NCBI RefSeq assembly: GCF_034190915.1
Contig: NW_026947484.1
Location: 69,829,482-69,893,481, forward strand
Reading direction: 5' to 3'
DNA: 64,000 nt
Source: Cavia porcellus
Lineage: Eukaryota; Chordata; Mammalia; Rodentia; Caviidae
Shown: piece after piece, positions 46,445 to 59,475 of the stretch
How the letters are laid out: the number at the start of each line of letters is the position of its first letter
Numbering within the stretch: the stretch's first letter is position 1
Program-made: the position numbers and the translations under genes
The notes under the pieces: model-generated
Database searches by the model: none
Told to the model about the DNA's origin: nothing
Seen by the model: only the letters and a program-made list of their open reading frames with translations

Positions 46445-47220
46445 AAGGATGTATGGTGTATTAACTGTTGCTACCTCAGAATGCCACCTTATTTGGAGAG
46501 AGTATCTGTTATGGCTTGTATCTAAATGTCTCTCCAAAGCTACTTGTGCTCATAGGTAGGGCTTTTGAGAGGTGGCTGGATCATGATGTGTGACACTGGG
46601 ATTAAGGTGTGTGATAACTAAATTAGTCCACAGATTGGTGAAGCAGGATTCTGAGTGTGAATAATGGGAAGGCCCACTCTGGGTGCGCTGGCACCAACCA
46701 GTAGGTTTGTAGCCCGAATGGAATAAAAGGGTGAGGGAGGCTGGCTGCTTTTGCTTCCTGCCTCCTACTTTCCCTGCTAGGGACTTCTGTGATGCCCCTC
46801 TGTCACACTGCTTTGTCTTGGAATCAGCCAACGTGGGACTGAGACCTCTATACACTGTGAGAGAAAATAAGTCTTTCCTCCTTGAACTGTGGGTGGTGGA
46901 TATTTTTTCCCAGCAACAAGAAAGCAATTAAGATGGTGTCTGCACAGTGATAAATTAAAATGAGGTCATTAGAGTGGGTCTTAATTCAATGTCCTTATAA
47001 GGGGAAATCTGGACACGGGGAAACACCCAGGAAGAGCATCATGTGACGATGAAGGCAGAGACTGTGGAACAAATTCTTCAAGGCTCTTAGAAGGAATGAA
47101 CCCTGCCAACACCTTGATCTTGGACTCGATCTTCCAGAAATACGAGGCAACACATTTCTGTTGTTTAAGTCACCTGATTTGTGGTACTTTTTAATGGCAG
47201 CCCAGGCACCACGCACCAGG
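46445..47220 (+). mobile_element. MLT1-type LTR split by a younger LTR
   Basis: The left part is 46445-46506 ('gttgctacctcagaatgcca ccttatttggag'). The right part is 46936-47220 ('ttaaaatgaggtcattagag', 'tgtccttataaggggaaatc tggacac', 'ccctgccaacaccttgatct tggac', 'tttctgttgtttaagtcacc'). The split is exactly at the insertion at 46507-46935. Confidence 0.85.
46507..46935 (+). mobile_element. ORR1-like MaLR solo LTR nested in MLT1
   Basis: Starts tgttatggcttgtatctaaa and ends 'cccagcaacaagaaagcaat taagatg', with 'gagaaaataagtctttcctc' near the end. Same type as the LTR at 9652-10026. The flanks gtatc and gtgtc form a near-match target duplication. Confidence 0.8.
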
Positions 47221-49074
47221 CATGACGACCACACTGTGACCATGGTGGGTACTCACTGAGCAGGAGCTGAATGATTTAGCAGAGGTGGGACACCTCTGTG
47301 ATGTCTAGAAATTGGGATCAGGTACCTGTGCTCTAGAGTTGTAATAATCAGTGCCTGTTTCTCCATGATCAAATCATGAGGATCGAAAATTCTCTTTTTA
47401 GGTGCCTTGTATGAGGCATAGTAATCCTTGCTGGGTCAGACAACGTAGGAGCCTGGAAGCTGGCTTTCCACCTCGTAGAAATTCCTGAGATTAGAAGTGA
47501 CAAAAAAGTTTTAGGCACCAGCTTCAACTCAGAAGAGAGAAAAAAGGGAAACTTACAGAAAAGCATGTCAAAAATTTTCCTTTCGAGATGAGCTAATTTG
47601 TCTGGATTCATACCTAAGTTTTGGGACCAAGTGTTTTCTCACTACAGGTCAGTATGTATAAATCAGTGTGTATGAAGCACGTCTTTTTATCCTGATGCTT
47701 TGACTTCTGGGACCTTGCTGATTTTGGAAAAAATGCCCCCATCCAGGGTCAGCCACTTCCTAGGCTGAGTCCATCGAGTCCACCTTTCTCATGTAATTCA
47801 ACTATTCCAGAGCTCAGATCCTAATTACCTACTTTTGTTGTGTGTCTATCTTCCTGACCCGGTGCTAGACAAATAGACATAGCCCTTACACCCAGAGCTG
47901 ACTGAAGTGGTACAAATTGGCCAGTTCCAAGCAAGCCTGCTTACACCGCATCACTCATTCTGTCCCATGGAAACCGCTGTAAAGGCTCTTGTGTGTATTC
48001 CCTCCCCCCGCCCCCCACCCCGACCCTGCCTGTATCCCTCATGACTGACCCTGGCACTTCTCTGTGTGGTCCTGTGTGGAGTTGTGGGCCCCTTCCTCTT
48101 GGTAACTGTGCATCCCAAATATCTTTTCAGTGATAATTATATCACGAATTCCATACCCAGAGAATAGCAAAACTTGCATTTTAAAGCGTAAAAGTCTGCA
48201 AAACCCACAGACATCATTGACAGATGAGGTTACTGAATGGTCCTGTGTCGCTACCTGAGCTCTGGTGGTTCCGATGATCTTCAAATAAACAGATTTATGA
48301 GAAGATGACATGTGAGCAATATTTGGCATAACTGAGACTAGTTAGCGTGTGAAAAAGCAGACCGGGAGTGAGGCTCTTTTGGTCCGTTTATTGAGAGCAT
48401 TGAAATGGGAAAGAGAGGCCTAGATGAACAGCTGTACTTGCTGTGCTGTCTTGTGGGCAGAACTAGCTGCCACTGAGGGTGGAACATGGGAGACAGAACT
48501 TTTTGTCTGATTAATAATAAGAAATTAATTAAGCAAATGACATTGCTTAAGAAGACATAAATAAGTTATGATGGGTGATAATGAATTCAAGAGGAGTAGG
48601 TTTTTTTTTTTTATTCAGTCTATAGCTAGAAAAATGGGCCAAAGACAGAGGGATTGAGAGGCTGGAGAAAGAGACAGACAGACCCTGGACAGCCCCACCT
48701 GCCATCTCCTGGGACCTACAGGAAGAAGCCTGTGGCAGGTGGCAGCAATGTCTGAATGTGTTTGAATGAAGGAGGAAAGGATTTATGAGCTAAGCTACAC
48801 TGAAGTGGACAGTGGCCACTGTGGAGTTACCTGGCCTGGCTAAAACATATCTCAAGTGGCAGGTGATCAGGTGTCGGGTGAGTCCAGAGATCCGAACAGC
48901 ACATTGACTGACTGTCTTAGAGACTATTCGCATTAGAGCTTCGGTGTGGTGGGTCACCTGTCAAGCAAAAGGGGAGTGATGATGAAGATGACTTTGGTGA
49001 TGTAAAATAGAGACTAAGTGACAATCTGTAGCGACCTCTCATGAGTTTTTAACAAGTCATAACAAAGTTTATCC

Positions 49075-49265
49075 TTCACCTTTATTTATATGACACCTTT
49101 GTCCTCTTCATACCTATGTTTTGTGGACCTAGAAAACAGACTACATAAGAGCAGAATCTATTCCTCTCATCTTCTGCCACTGAGTTCCCAGGGAACGATG
49201 CCTGGCAGGTAACGGTGGATCAAAGCTTAGTTGATTCAATCTATAAGTAGAGCGAATACATGTTT
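49075..49265 (+). repeat. L2 3' end
   Basis: 'agcagaatctattcctctca', 'gccactgagttcccagggaa cgatgcctggcaggta' and 'ttgattcaatctataag' follow the L2 LINE 3' terminus pattern. Confidence 0.5.
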
Positions 49266-50192
49266 ACTGAAATATCTGATGGGAATGAGAATAGAGATGC
49301 CTCTGAATTTCCTTCATATTTGAGTCAGGGGTGTTAAGGGGTCCCCAGGCCCTGCACTATTCCCCTTGGGAGCATAGGTTAGACTACATTTCCAGCACCC
49401 TTTCCTGTTACAGGTGCCTGCCACGAGATGATCCTGGCTGTGATATGTGAGTAGACTGAGTCTGTGAATGTGCTGTGTGATCCAGCAAGTTCTTTCCTGG
49501 TCTCTTCACCTTTTAGCCACACACAAAGCATGCAGTTACTAAGCTGACATTTAAAAGGATATTTGGCCCAGTGCTTTAATGTCGGCAACAGAAATACATA
49601 ACCATCACTGTTATAGTTTCCATCTCTTAGAAAATAGATCTTCTCTAAAATTTCTTACTTGTGCAATGGTATAACTCAAGAAACCATACAACCTCTGGAT
49701 TCTTTTTGACTGATATTTTGTGATTTGATCAGATCTGCTAGACTAGGCTTTAATGTCAAATTTACTTTCATAAATTTGGCTCTCTGACTTCTCCGGTTTT
49801 CATCTCCCCACACCAGTGGTATCTTTCGGGAAAATCTGAGAAGATACCTTTGATTGCTCCTGTTCCATCCACTCAGGCTCTTTTCTTACTGCTTTTGACT
49901 AAATCTCTGGAGAAAGGAGGGGAAAGAGAACTCTTCAATGCCCCTTGCCAGGGGGCTGACATTTTCTTTCTTGTTATGGTGAAAACATGTTTGTACCTGG
50001 TGCCTTCTGGGAGAAGGATTCACTCAGGGTCAAAACCCGTGAGATGACAACATACAAGTGGCAGCTAAAGCTGGAAAAGAGAATGGAGTCCCCAGCACCT
50101 TTGACTGGCACATTCATGGGATGCTTGTTTTATGGCATGAACTTATGTGGTTTAAGATCTGTGAGACACTGATGCCACATGATGCCAATTTA

Positions 50193-50216
50193 TTTTAGAC
50201 TAAATTTTAGACTAAA
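50193..50216. repeat. Exact 12-bp tandem duplication
   Basis: ttttagactaaa twice in a row, next to TTTATT motifs that read AATAAA on the minus strand. Confidence 0.9.
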
Positions 50217-50282
50217 TTTATTTATCCAGTTAAGCTTAGCAAGTTGAAGTTCAGAAAACAAGGAGAGAAAACTTTTCCCTTT

Positions 50283-50362
50283 TTTTGATTCTAGGGACTG
50301 TATTCAGTACCAAGGACATGCTAGGCAAGTGTTAGTACCATTGAGTTGCATTTCCAGTCCAA
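50283..50362 (-). mobile_element. Diverged ID-type SINE, antisense
   Basis: 'gattctagggactgtattca', 'catgctaggcaagtgttagt' and 'accattgagttgcatttcca' have the inverted ID order. Confidence 0.65.
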
Positions 50363-53300
50363 GAAAAAACTTTTCTAACACAGTGGTTTTGTAGCCTCAG
50401 ACACCCTCTGCTAAGATGGCATTTGGGGGCTCGCTATACCTCTGTCTCTTCTCTGACTGTCAAGGGGCTGGTGTCACTTAGGGGATGGGGACAAATCCCA
50501 GCGATGACCTTTGGTACCAGCCTGACCTGCCTCAAGTGTGGCAGCCTGGTATGGATACAGAAACACATTACCAGTTCTGTTTTTTTTTAAAGGCTGAATG
50601 TGTAAAACAGAATGAACAATGAGAGGGATTAATTCATAATTTCTGGTGAGGCTGTCAAACAGATGCTGTAATAGTCTGTGATCCTTGTTGAATTTAAAAC
50701 TGATAAGTTTCATCTCGTATTTCACCACGACCTTGACTTGGGGCTCTGAAAAAACTTGAAATGACGTTACAGTGAAGAATGCTGGGATCAGTGGTAGGTG
50801 ACAGTTGACAGGAGCTGGGGGCAGGTCGTGATAATATGCTTGGTCTCTGCCTAGACACCGTGGACCTGATAGAAACAGAGTGTCATAAATGGTGATGTCA
50901 CAGAATTAGATTTTCATGGGTCTTAAGAGAAGTTGGAAAAACTTTACAGAGGCTTTCTCAGGCTCCTTCTGTTGATTAACTCAATACTTTTTCTTAAAAA
51001 ATCTGTTAAATTGTTCTTTAGACTACTTTTCTTGGAGTATTTTGGCTCTAGGGGCCCTACTGCCTCTTTCAGAATTACTTTTTTCAATATCCCTGGGAGC
51101 TCTGATTATCCTCAGTTGGTACCTACTTCAGTGTGGCTCCAAATAAGATTCAGAGCATTCGTAGGTTCATAGGCATTGATTTTAGTGGTGTTTTGTTAAA
51201 AAAAAAAGTTGAGTCCAGAGAGACATAATCATCATTACCCAGAAGCTTTGCTCTATGCAGGGACTGTCACATTCATGTCAGAGAGGTGGCAGTGGACAGT
51301 TGCGGTGTTCGTGGGGAGGCTGCTTACGGCTCTCTTCTGAGAGTGGTGAGAATCGCAGAGCTGGTAGCTTTCAGAGCGGCTGCCCTCATTTTTTGATTGC
51401 AGTGTGGCCAGGTACTTGCCTGGAAGGGGGACTGAACCTTTTCTCAACGAATAATTTTGACTCAGGCCACTTCCTGGAGGATCCTGGATTTTCCAGGAAA
51501 AAAATCACCCACAAATTACTGGAAAGAGGACAGCTCTGTAGGTAGGAATCCCAGAAGTCATGTTTTCAAAGTTGAACCCATCTATCCTGTTGACCCTCTC
51601 TTTTCTCCCCGGGGGTTAAGAAGACCAGCAGGCAAGACTTTTTTTCCTTTTTCTTTTAATTTTGTTCAGCATTAAAGGAGGGAACTTCATAAACATTGAT
51701 TGTCATTTACAGAAAACATTCAGAAATCATGTGTGCATCATCAGGGAATGCTAACAGTATTTAACTAAGAATTTACAGGACATAAAATAAGGACAAAACC
51801 TATTACATTCTAAAGTAATATAAAACTTTTTTTTTCATCGTTAGGGTGTGCTGTTTTAATCTAGTATATTTATAATTAAAAAAAAAAACCTCAATGCTTA
51901 CTTCCTAAATGACTCAGGCTGCAGTTCTACTCACATATACAGAAATTAGGGCTTAGCTAATAAACAAGGAGAGAGAGACCAGAAGATTGTAGATTTTAAA
52001 ACTATATATGTTACTGGATTTATCTGTAGTTTGCCGTTTGCCTCTATAGGCTGATAAGAATACATGGTAATAATGTAATTAAGCTCCAGAAAAATCAATG
52101 GTGGACTATAGGAGGCATTGTTTTTTAAAAAAGTATAATTCCTATGCTTTTTAGAGTGAATATACTTACTTTACATACTTGTGGCAATGCAGCTTTTGTG
52201 CACGGCCAGCATTGTGCAAGCCCCTGTGGACACAGCTGAGGTCAGCAGGGGCAGCCGGGCCCTGGACAGCCCGTGGTTCTGCCTCTGGAGAACTTAGCTT
52301 CTGCACTCCCCAGGTGTGGGCTGGAGCTAAGGTAAAAACATTAAATCTGAATGTTGGAAGTATACGAAAATCGTTTCTCTCAATCCTAAAAGCAAGGAAG
52401 CATTGTCAGGGATTTCAAAAATATTGGAAAGTCTCACTTTAAATCTAAATATCTTTTTTTTTCTTATAAATCGCTCATCATAAAATACTAGCCTTTTAAA
52501 GTCCTATGTGGGATGCAGGAAAAGCATCAGTTTCATGGGACCTGCTCCTGCCCGTGTTGCTATACTCACGACACCTTAGATCTTCCTCCCTCTCAGTCTC
52601 TCCCCTTCCCTCCCCCAGGTTCTTTACAACATTTATTTGGTGAAGGTCAGTTATGGCTTCAGCGAATTCATGGTCTGACCTCAGGTTATTAATAAGAAAT
52701 AAACATGTACAAAAATATTTTGCTCATCAGAAAGTGGAGTTTGTTTTCCTTAAGCTAATCCATGCAGAAAGGATTTGGACAAAGCCATTTGTTACTAGGA
52801 AAGATGACTTTGACAACATTTTTCTTCTAACTTTTTTTTTTTTTTTCATATTGTTCAGTTCAGATAAGAGTTGGCGGTTCCTAAGCCAATCTGCAGTACA
52901 AATTCTTTGGAGCAGAGATAATTGACAGCCTTGTCCTTTTCTCAGTAGTATTACAAAAAGCACACACTTAACACCAACGACCTGTCAGGGTGCTTACACT
53001 GTTACAGCCGATTTCCATTAAAAAACTGAGAAGTACGGAACATTCGGAAAGGAAGCAAGTACATATTTGCTCTTTTTGTTTTTCTCCTCTAAAAAAATTG
53101 TTACAAAGTCTTATGCTTAAACAGAGACATAGAAAAATCAGTGTATCCACTGTCTCCAGTTATGTACAGCAAAAATTACAGAGACAGCGTACATTGTATC
53201 AGACCTTTCACAAGCATATATTAAAAGTAATTACATTTGAAAAAATATTTTTATTTTTCCTCTACATTTCTACAATACATACTCAGTTTTCTGTGGGTGT

Positions 53301-56300
53301 AATTTGCATTCTCGTGTGAAGCAGACGGTACTGTGTTTGGATGTGGGCTCTGTGGCTTTCAGCCTCTCCTGGGTCTTTGTGTCACTGTGACTGAGGCACG
53401 GGGCTGGAGGACGTAGTCGAATGTAAGGATTGCGTTACCCAGTCGGGTGCAGGTACTGTGTGTTTCCCTGAACTGGGCTCATTATATTCCAGTGCTTTAT
53501 TTTTGGTCCTGAGAACCAAAATGGAGCTGCTTTCTGTGACCCACTGGAGGTCGTGCTTGTGGTCATGTGGGAGGCAAAGATCACTGGGGCCAATTTACTT
53601 TGGAGGACTTTCAGCAGCTTCGGAAAACAGTGCACAAACAGACAACCCCCCTGTGCTGCAGAGGAACCCATGGTCTGCACTTGAGAATGGGGAAGGACTG
53701 TGCTATCAGGATTGCAGAAGAAAGTCTTCAGATACGTACAACTATGGGAGAGGAAGAACTCATCACAGGTACTGAAGCCACATAGTTAAAGACACAGGTT
53801 GAGACGCAAAACCACAGAAGTTGTACACTTGACTTTCAGAGAAAAGTGGCAAGAAACCTAGCCTCCTGGCTCTCTGATGATGGGAGTTCAGACAAGACAA
53901 ATAAAAGCATTCCGGAGCAGCCAGCGCTACACTGACCTGTCTGCATTCTCAGACTGCTAAGGTGTTCAGCTGGCCCCTGACTGTAAGTATCTGTAAGTGA
54001 ATAGCGATCATTAAACATGGAAACCACAGAGTGAATCAGAAGGGTAAATCCCCTTTCTTCCCTGTCTTAGTGTAATTCCCACAGTGCCATTCTTGGTTGA
54101 GTCTCCCTAGGCTTGCTCCAGCTGAACAGGGTCCTAAGTTTGATTTTTGATTTAAGCCAGAGGTCAGAAGCTGGCAACCCACGAGACCCCCTTCTGTTCA
54201 GAGATGAGTTGGTGTGGTATCTCTAAATCACCTGCCGCCACTCACAGCTTGCAGGATTTTTATAAAATTCAGAAGCTGAAACAATCCGTTCCAGGTGGGG
54301 CATTTCCCACTGCACTGTCTCCCTCATCCGTACCTACGCCGTGGCCCTTTTACTTTTTTGAATTTTTACCCTCAGCTTTAAATGAACATAACCTCTGGTC
54401 CTGTTGTTAAAAAAGGCTGTTAACTCATTCTTGAGAGACCCTGTGGTCTCCTACAAACCACTGCGACCAACATTTGCAAACAGAACATTTAATAGCATCT
54501 TATGTAGAGCAGATGGTGGGTTTTCTCTCTCCTTTAGAAAGGATCACTGCAGACATGCATTTTAAAGTGTAGCTGTCCTACTGGAGGCTGCTTCTGTTGG
54601 GTACAGGCGTCCTCGCCTGAATTTACCACCCATTGCAGTAAATTCATGGGAAACAAAAGTTTAGAGAAGAAAAGAAAGAGGTAAAAAGTATTTCTTCTAA
54701 TTTCCAAATGCAGCAGAAATTTTCCTCGAATGACACTGACATTTGCATCTAACGTGTTTTGGAAAACACACTGGTAAGTTTTAGGTTGTCCTTCAGACAC
54801 AAGAATGGTTTTTGCATGCAAGCCCGATACAAATATCAGTGTAGACGGCAGGCGCTGATGCTCAGCTTTTTCCCTTTTCTCCAGTTTGGCTCGACTGCTA
54901 CAAAGTTAGGTGTTGAACAAGCCAGTCAGCATGGAAATTACCTGCTCTCTACCTGGCGTCTCTTGTTAATATCCAGACTTCCTTACAGTTCAGGGTCGCT
55001 TACATTCTGCCAAAGAAGTCTAATTATCCAAGAGGCCATTGTAGTTTCTGTTTTACTTTGAAGCTCCAGAGACAGTGTTAAAGCAAGGGAAATCCAGAAA
55101 GGATGTGTTTTATAAACTATACCTCTAACCTACGCTTTTGGTTTAGGGGTAAAAAAGCCACAGAAAAAGGGACACAAGATGACCCAGTCCTAGGAAGCAG
55201 GGATGTATACGGGAAGTCAGATTAGATTTGGGATCCCTTTGTTCTCCTATTTTTCCTCCAACCTCTGCCCTTCTTTTTACAGACCACAGTGTATTCCCAT
55301 GTGAGTTCACAGGGCTTCACCTCCTTGTCAATTTCACAGAATTCCAGTTAGATTTCTGTATTTTCCTTCCTCAGGACTTGTACAGGAAACTTGGATTTGC
55401 TAGGAGTTAAACATGCATATTCCTCTAAATGGGGCAGCTCGATTATTTGGCTCTTAACAGATTTTAGAAAATAAACTAAATTGTTCTTACACATGTGTAA
55501 CTTTTAGCCAAATAGAGTCAGTTTGTGATGTGAATTTATACACAGTGGTCTGAAAGCCTTGTCAGAGAGGTTCTCTCATCGGCACCTTTAATTCATGCCA
55601 TTTACATTTTGTTGTCATTATCCTGTTTTGTTTTCCCTCCTTCTCAATGTATCTTATTTTTTATTTTTTATTTAATTAAACATCCCTGAGCGGATACAGT
55701 GCAACATCTACATTAAAGTGATTGTCATTTACAAAGCGTGAAACGCACGGAATGCGGATCCCTCTTTCCAGCGCATGCCTTTCCGTGAATGTGTTGAGAA
55801 CATTTGTTAGTTCTCGAGGGAGGGAAGGAATTAAGTGCTGGGGTTGCACTGCTAGAAAGCAAGTTATTCTTATCAAAATTTCAAAACACCTTGACATGCT
55901 GTTCAAGTGGTCACTGGCCAGGTTTTTTTTAAGGTTTTGTTATCTTAAAAAACTTCACTTGAATCTTTTTGAGGAGAAAATTTGGCAACTGTAGCCCAAA
56001 CTGGAAATGTCTTTCTCAACCAAAGTGGCTGAGCGACATACTGGTTTCCACTGTGCTGTTCCGGTTCAGTTGCCAGCTCTATTTCCTGTCCCCTGGCTTC
56101 AAAAGGTTCAGGCTGTACCCGTGAAATGCTTACACTAGTGGAAATGACACTAATTCAAAGCCAGTACCTCCTGAGGCAAGTGTGGGGAACAATCTTTTTC
56201 CTACACCACCCATGGGACAAGGGAGGAAAAAAATTCTCTGTTCCTTCGTCAATTGAGCCAATTTCAATCCTCCAAGGTAAACTGGAGGCCACAAATGATT

Positions 56301-56947
56301 CCCTTTGCAACTGAGCAGGAGTTGCAGGCTGGTGATGGGAAACGCCAGGCCAGCAGAACAATGAAAACAAAGTTGGACCTAAGTTCAAAGCTCGAAGGGA
56401 AACACCAAGTAGACACATTAAGCATCGCCTATCACCAGCCAATCATAAAACATACATTGCATTTGGAAACAGCTTGGTTTAATTGAGTGCCTTCCATTAC
56501 TCTGTTTTCCTAGCAATCAGTAAAGTAATCTTTCCATTAGAAGGAAATATGACTCTTGGAATTAATTCTTTATACAAAGAGCTAGCAGGAGTGACATTTA
56601 CACCAAAAAGAATTGAGTCCCTGTAGCAGCATAATAAGCAGTCTACAGCTGTCTTCTTAGAACCAAAGGTAATTTGGTTCAATGTAGTTAAATTAATTGA
56701 ATATAACAGTAGTTGAGAAAGAGATTCATTATTTTAAAGCCTTTTTGTTTTTCCCCAGTGGTTTGGAATTCATCAATCATGAGATGAGAAAAGGCTTCGT
56801 TTTCTAAAAGAAAAAGACTAACCCTACTGTTTTGATCATCAAGCAGGAGTTCTGAGGTGTCTTGGAGGTGACTCTCAACTATGAACTTCAGGGGAGCACA
56901 GCACATGAAAAAAAATCAGTCTCCATTGACTGAAATTTACAAAGTAG

Positions 56948-57030
56948 GGGTGTGTGTGCGTGTGTGTGTAGACTCACGTGTGTGTGGTGTCTACAGGTCT
57001 TTATGAGTGTGAGCTGGGCCACACACACAC
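56948..57030. repeat. Interrupted (TG)n/(CA)n pair
   Basis: 'ggggtgtgtgtgcgtgtgtg tgtagactcacgtgtgtgtg' and later 'ggccacacacacacaag' are opposite-strand runs that could pair as a hairpin in the RORB 3'UTR. Confidence 0.75.
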
Positions 57031-57845
57031 AAGAATGTAATTTATTGTCTTATACACAATGTCTCCCCTAACCTCCTTTTTAATCATCTTCCTTGGGCCA
57101 GATAAGACTACAGGCATCAGCCTCCAGGAAACAGGCAGAACATATGCCTTGGAATTTGTGCTTTTCTGATGCTAAAATGCACTGGAGATCTGATGCAGAA
57201 GGAAATGCTGGTATAAAAAAGTCCACATTTCCTGATTCGGATGTCACCAATGGGTTCTGTACTTTTATAAGTTGCTAGGACCAATCTTACAGTGGCTGGA
57301 AGATGTAACTTCAAACCACATGGGTAATAGTGTTAGCATGGGGCATATTAATTCCATAGAATAGATATATTTTTTCCAATTATCCATTTTTTGCTGTACT
57401 TTTAGAATAGAGTGTTTTGGAATTGAAAATAACTATTTGCCCCAGATGAGAAGGACACAGAAAGTCCCACTTCTCCCACCACTTTTTCTAACAAATGTAT
57501 AATGAAAATAAATATAGAAATTATTTCTTTATTTTTCATGATTCTATTTCTGCCTATTTGCCAAAACATAGTTAGAGAGGAAATGTTTACATAAAATGGC
57601 ACTGGGACCCTGGGTTTTGATTGAAGTTTTCATTTTAATTTTACTAGGAAAAAAATGCTGATGGTCATAATCCACAGGACTGTATTTTTTGGTTGACAAC
57701 AACAAGCACCAAAGTTAAGTTTCTTTCACAACTGGAAATCCTAATCCAAAGAAAAAAAGGGTTTAATGTGTTTTTGTGAAAAATAGAAAATATAGAATTA
57801 TTTGGTTGAAAAAAAATAAAAGTCCTGGCTTTTACAATATTATTT

Positions 57846-57864
57846 GCAGTCCAGTTCTTTTTTT

Positions 57865-57900
<36 letters not shown>

Positions 57901-57983
57901 GTATTGGGGATCGAACTCATGACCTAGCACTTGCCAGGCAGGCGCTTATTCCATTAGGCTAAATCCCCAGCAGTCCAATTCTT
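57846..57983 (-). mobile_element. ID-type SINE in the RORB 3'UTR, with TSD
   Basis: A long T-tract, then 'ggtattggggatcgaactca', 'cttgccaggcaggcgcttat' and 'ggctaaatccccag'. It is flanked by gcagtccagttctt (57846-57859) and gcagtccaattctt (57970-57983), 13 of 14 identical. On the minus strand it lies in sense orientation within the inferred RORB transcript. Confidence 0.92.
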
Positions 57984-58807
57984 AAAAACAGGAAAATGGC
58001 TCCAAATACTTCCCTTCTCCTCCACTATGTACCATCCTGACAAGGCTTTGATGTAATTGATAGAAATAGCATTTTTAAATAAAGGCCATGCATTATATTG
58101 ATTCCTCTGTACACTTAGTCTGAATTGGTACCATCCTGCTGTTGACTACAGATGAAAACTCTGGCTGGAAAAACAAAACCCTGATTGTCTAACATAAAAG
58201 TAACAGATAACATAGAAGGTAAATAAAAGAGAGAGCCTGACCGAACCTCCATCGCTAGTAGGTATGGTATTTCAAGCCACAGTGCTTGTGCATGTATGAG
58301 TAATAGTCATATATAATATTCTCATATATTATATACTCATTACATACGTGCACAGTACTTTCCAAGACAGCTACAAATTTACACATGCATCAACTATCTA
58401 AAAACATAGAAATAGGTAAGCCTATTAAGTAGAATTTTCTTAAATTATATTTGAACAATCAACAGGAAAAGTAATCATGTAAAGTACCGCTCTGTTCTTG
58501 TATATATCTACAATAAAATTCTATAAACAGTTGTCTTCAAAACATACCCGAATAAAATTAAAAAAAGATAACACCCAGTGTCCTATATTTGTATATTTAT
58601 GATCATTTCAAAAACAAACAAACAAAAGAGCCCCACTCAGGTGCATATTTACATTCTTCAAACTGTAGCGGTGAAAAATAATTCTATTAAGTGCAGGACA
58701 TTCCTAGTGTTGCAGTAGTGACATTTTTCTCAAGTCTTCATGAAACACATTGCTGTTGTCCTAATGGAGACGCATTCCATGACTGTGAGGCAGTCCTCCG
58801 GTCCCCT

Positions 58808-59020
<213 letters not shown>

Positions 59021-59244
59021 TTATGAATCAGTGTCTTCCCTGGTCCCGGATAAAGGTAAATGGCTTTGGAAAAACTGTTCAGAATAAAAGCAGGCTCGTC
59101 TTCAGCGTCTCTTTACAACAAAACAACTCCCACCCCCAACTTCTAAGAGAAAAATCAAGAGAAAGAAAGAAAGCAGGACCAAGCTTCCAGATTCATTGCT
59201 CTTAAATAAAGTCATATGGGAGGCAGTCTGCTCTAATATTTACC

Positions 59245-59475
59245 AGTCGGTGCTCTAGGGCAGGCTGCCTGGGTCAGGATCCTGCTTTTAAAGTGGCTTA
59301 ATCCCAGTGTGGCTGCCACGTACCTTCTGCCTCTGTTTTTCTGTTTATAAAGTGGGCTGTCCGAGAGTATCACCCTAACAGTGTTGTTGTGTAGACTGAG
59401 TCATAACTTGCATAAAAGCATTAAGCATGCTGTAGGCGTGAAGCATAGTTGTTAGCTAATATTACGATCCATCAT
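59245..59475 (+). repeat. MIR SINE, sense
   Basis: 'gtcggtgctctagggcaggc', 'ggtcaggatcctgcttttaa', 'cttctgcctctgtttttctg', 'tgttgttgtgtagactgagt' and 'aaagcattaagcatgctgta' follow the MIR order end to end. Confidence 0.75.

Larger units (their letters stand above)
47221..50282. other. Intergenic, mostly unassigned
   Basis: Contains an L2 3' end (49075-49265). 48000-48025 is a C-rich run. No gene-like sequence was recognised. Confidence 0.45.
51650..58807 (-). other. RORB: RORB 3'UTR (inferred, far end uncertain)
   Basis: Starts after the stop codon at 58808. RORB mRNAs in mammals are known to have a 3'UTR of several kilobases. Over about 7 kb this stretch has a single SINE (57860-57969) and no LTR or L1, unlike the intergenic DNA on its other side. 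Several TTTATT (AATAAA on the minus strand) motifs occur, for instance near 57525, 55655 and 52628, so several polyadenylation sites are possible. The far boundary is a guess. Confidence 0.45.

Noticed and set aside
46550..46927. 125-codon minus-strand ORF
   Set aside because: Contained in the ORR1-like LTR. Solo LTRs of this class carry no gene.
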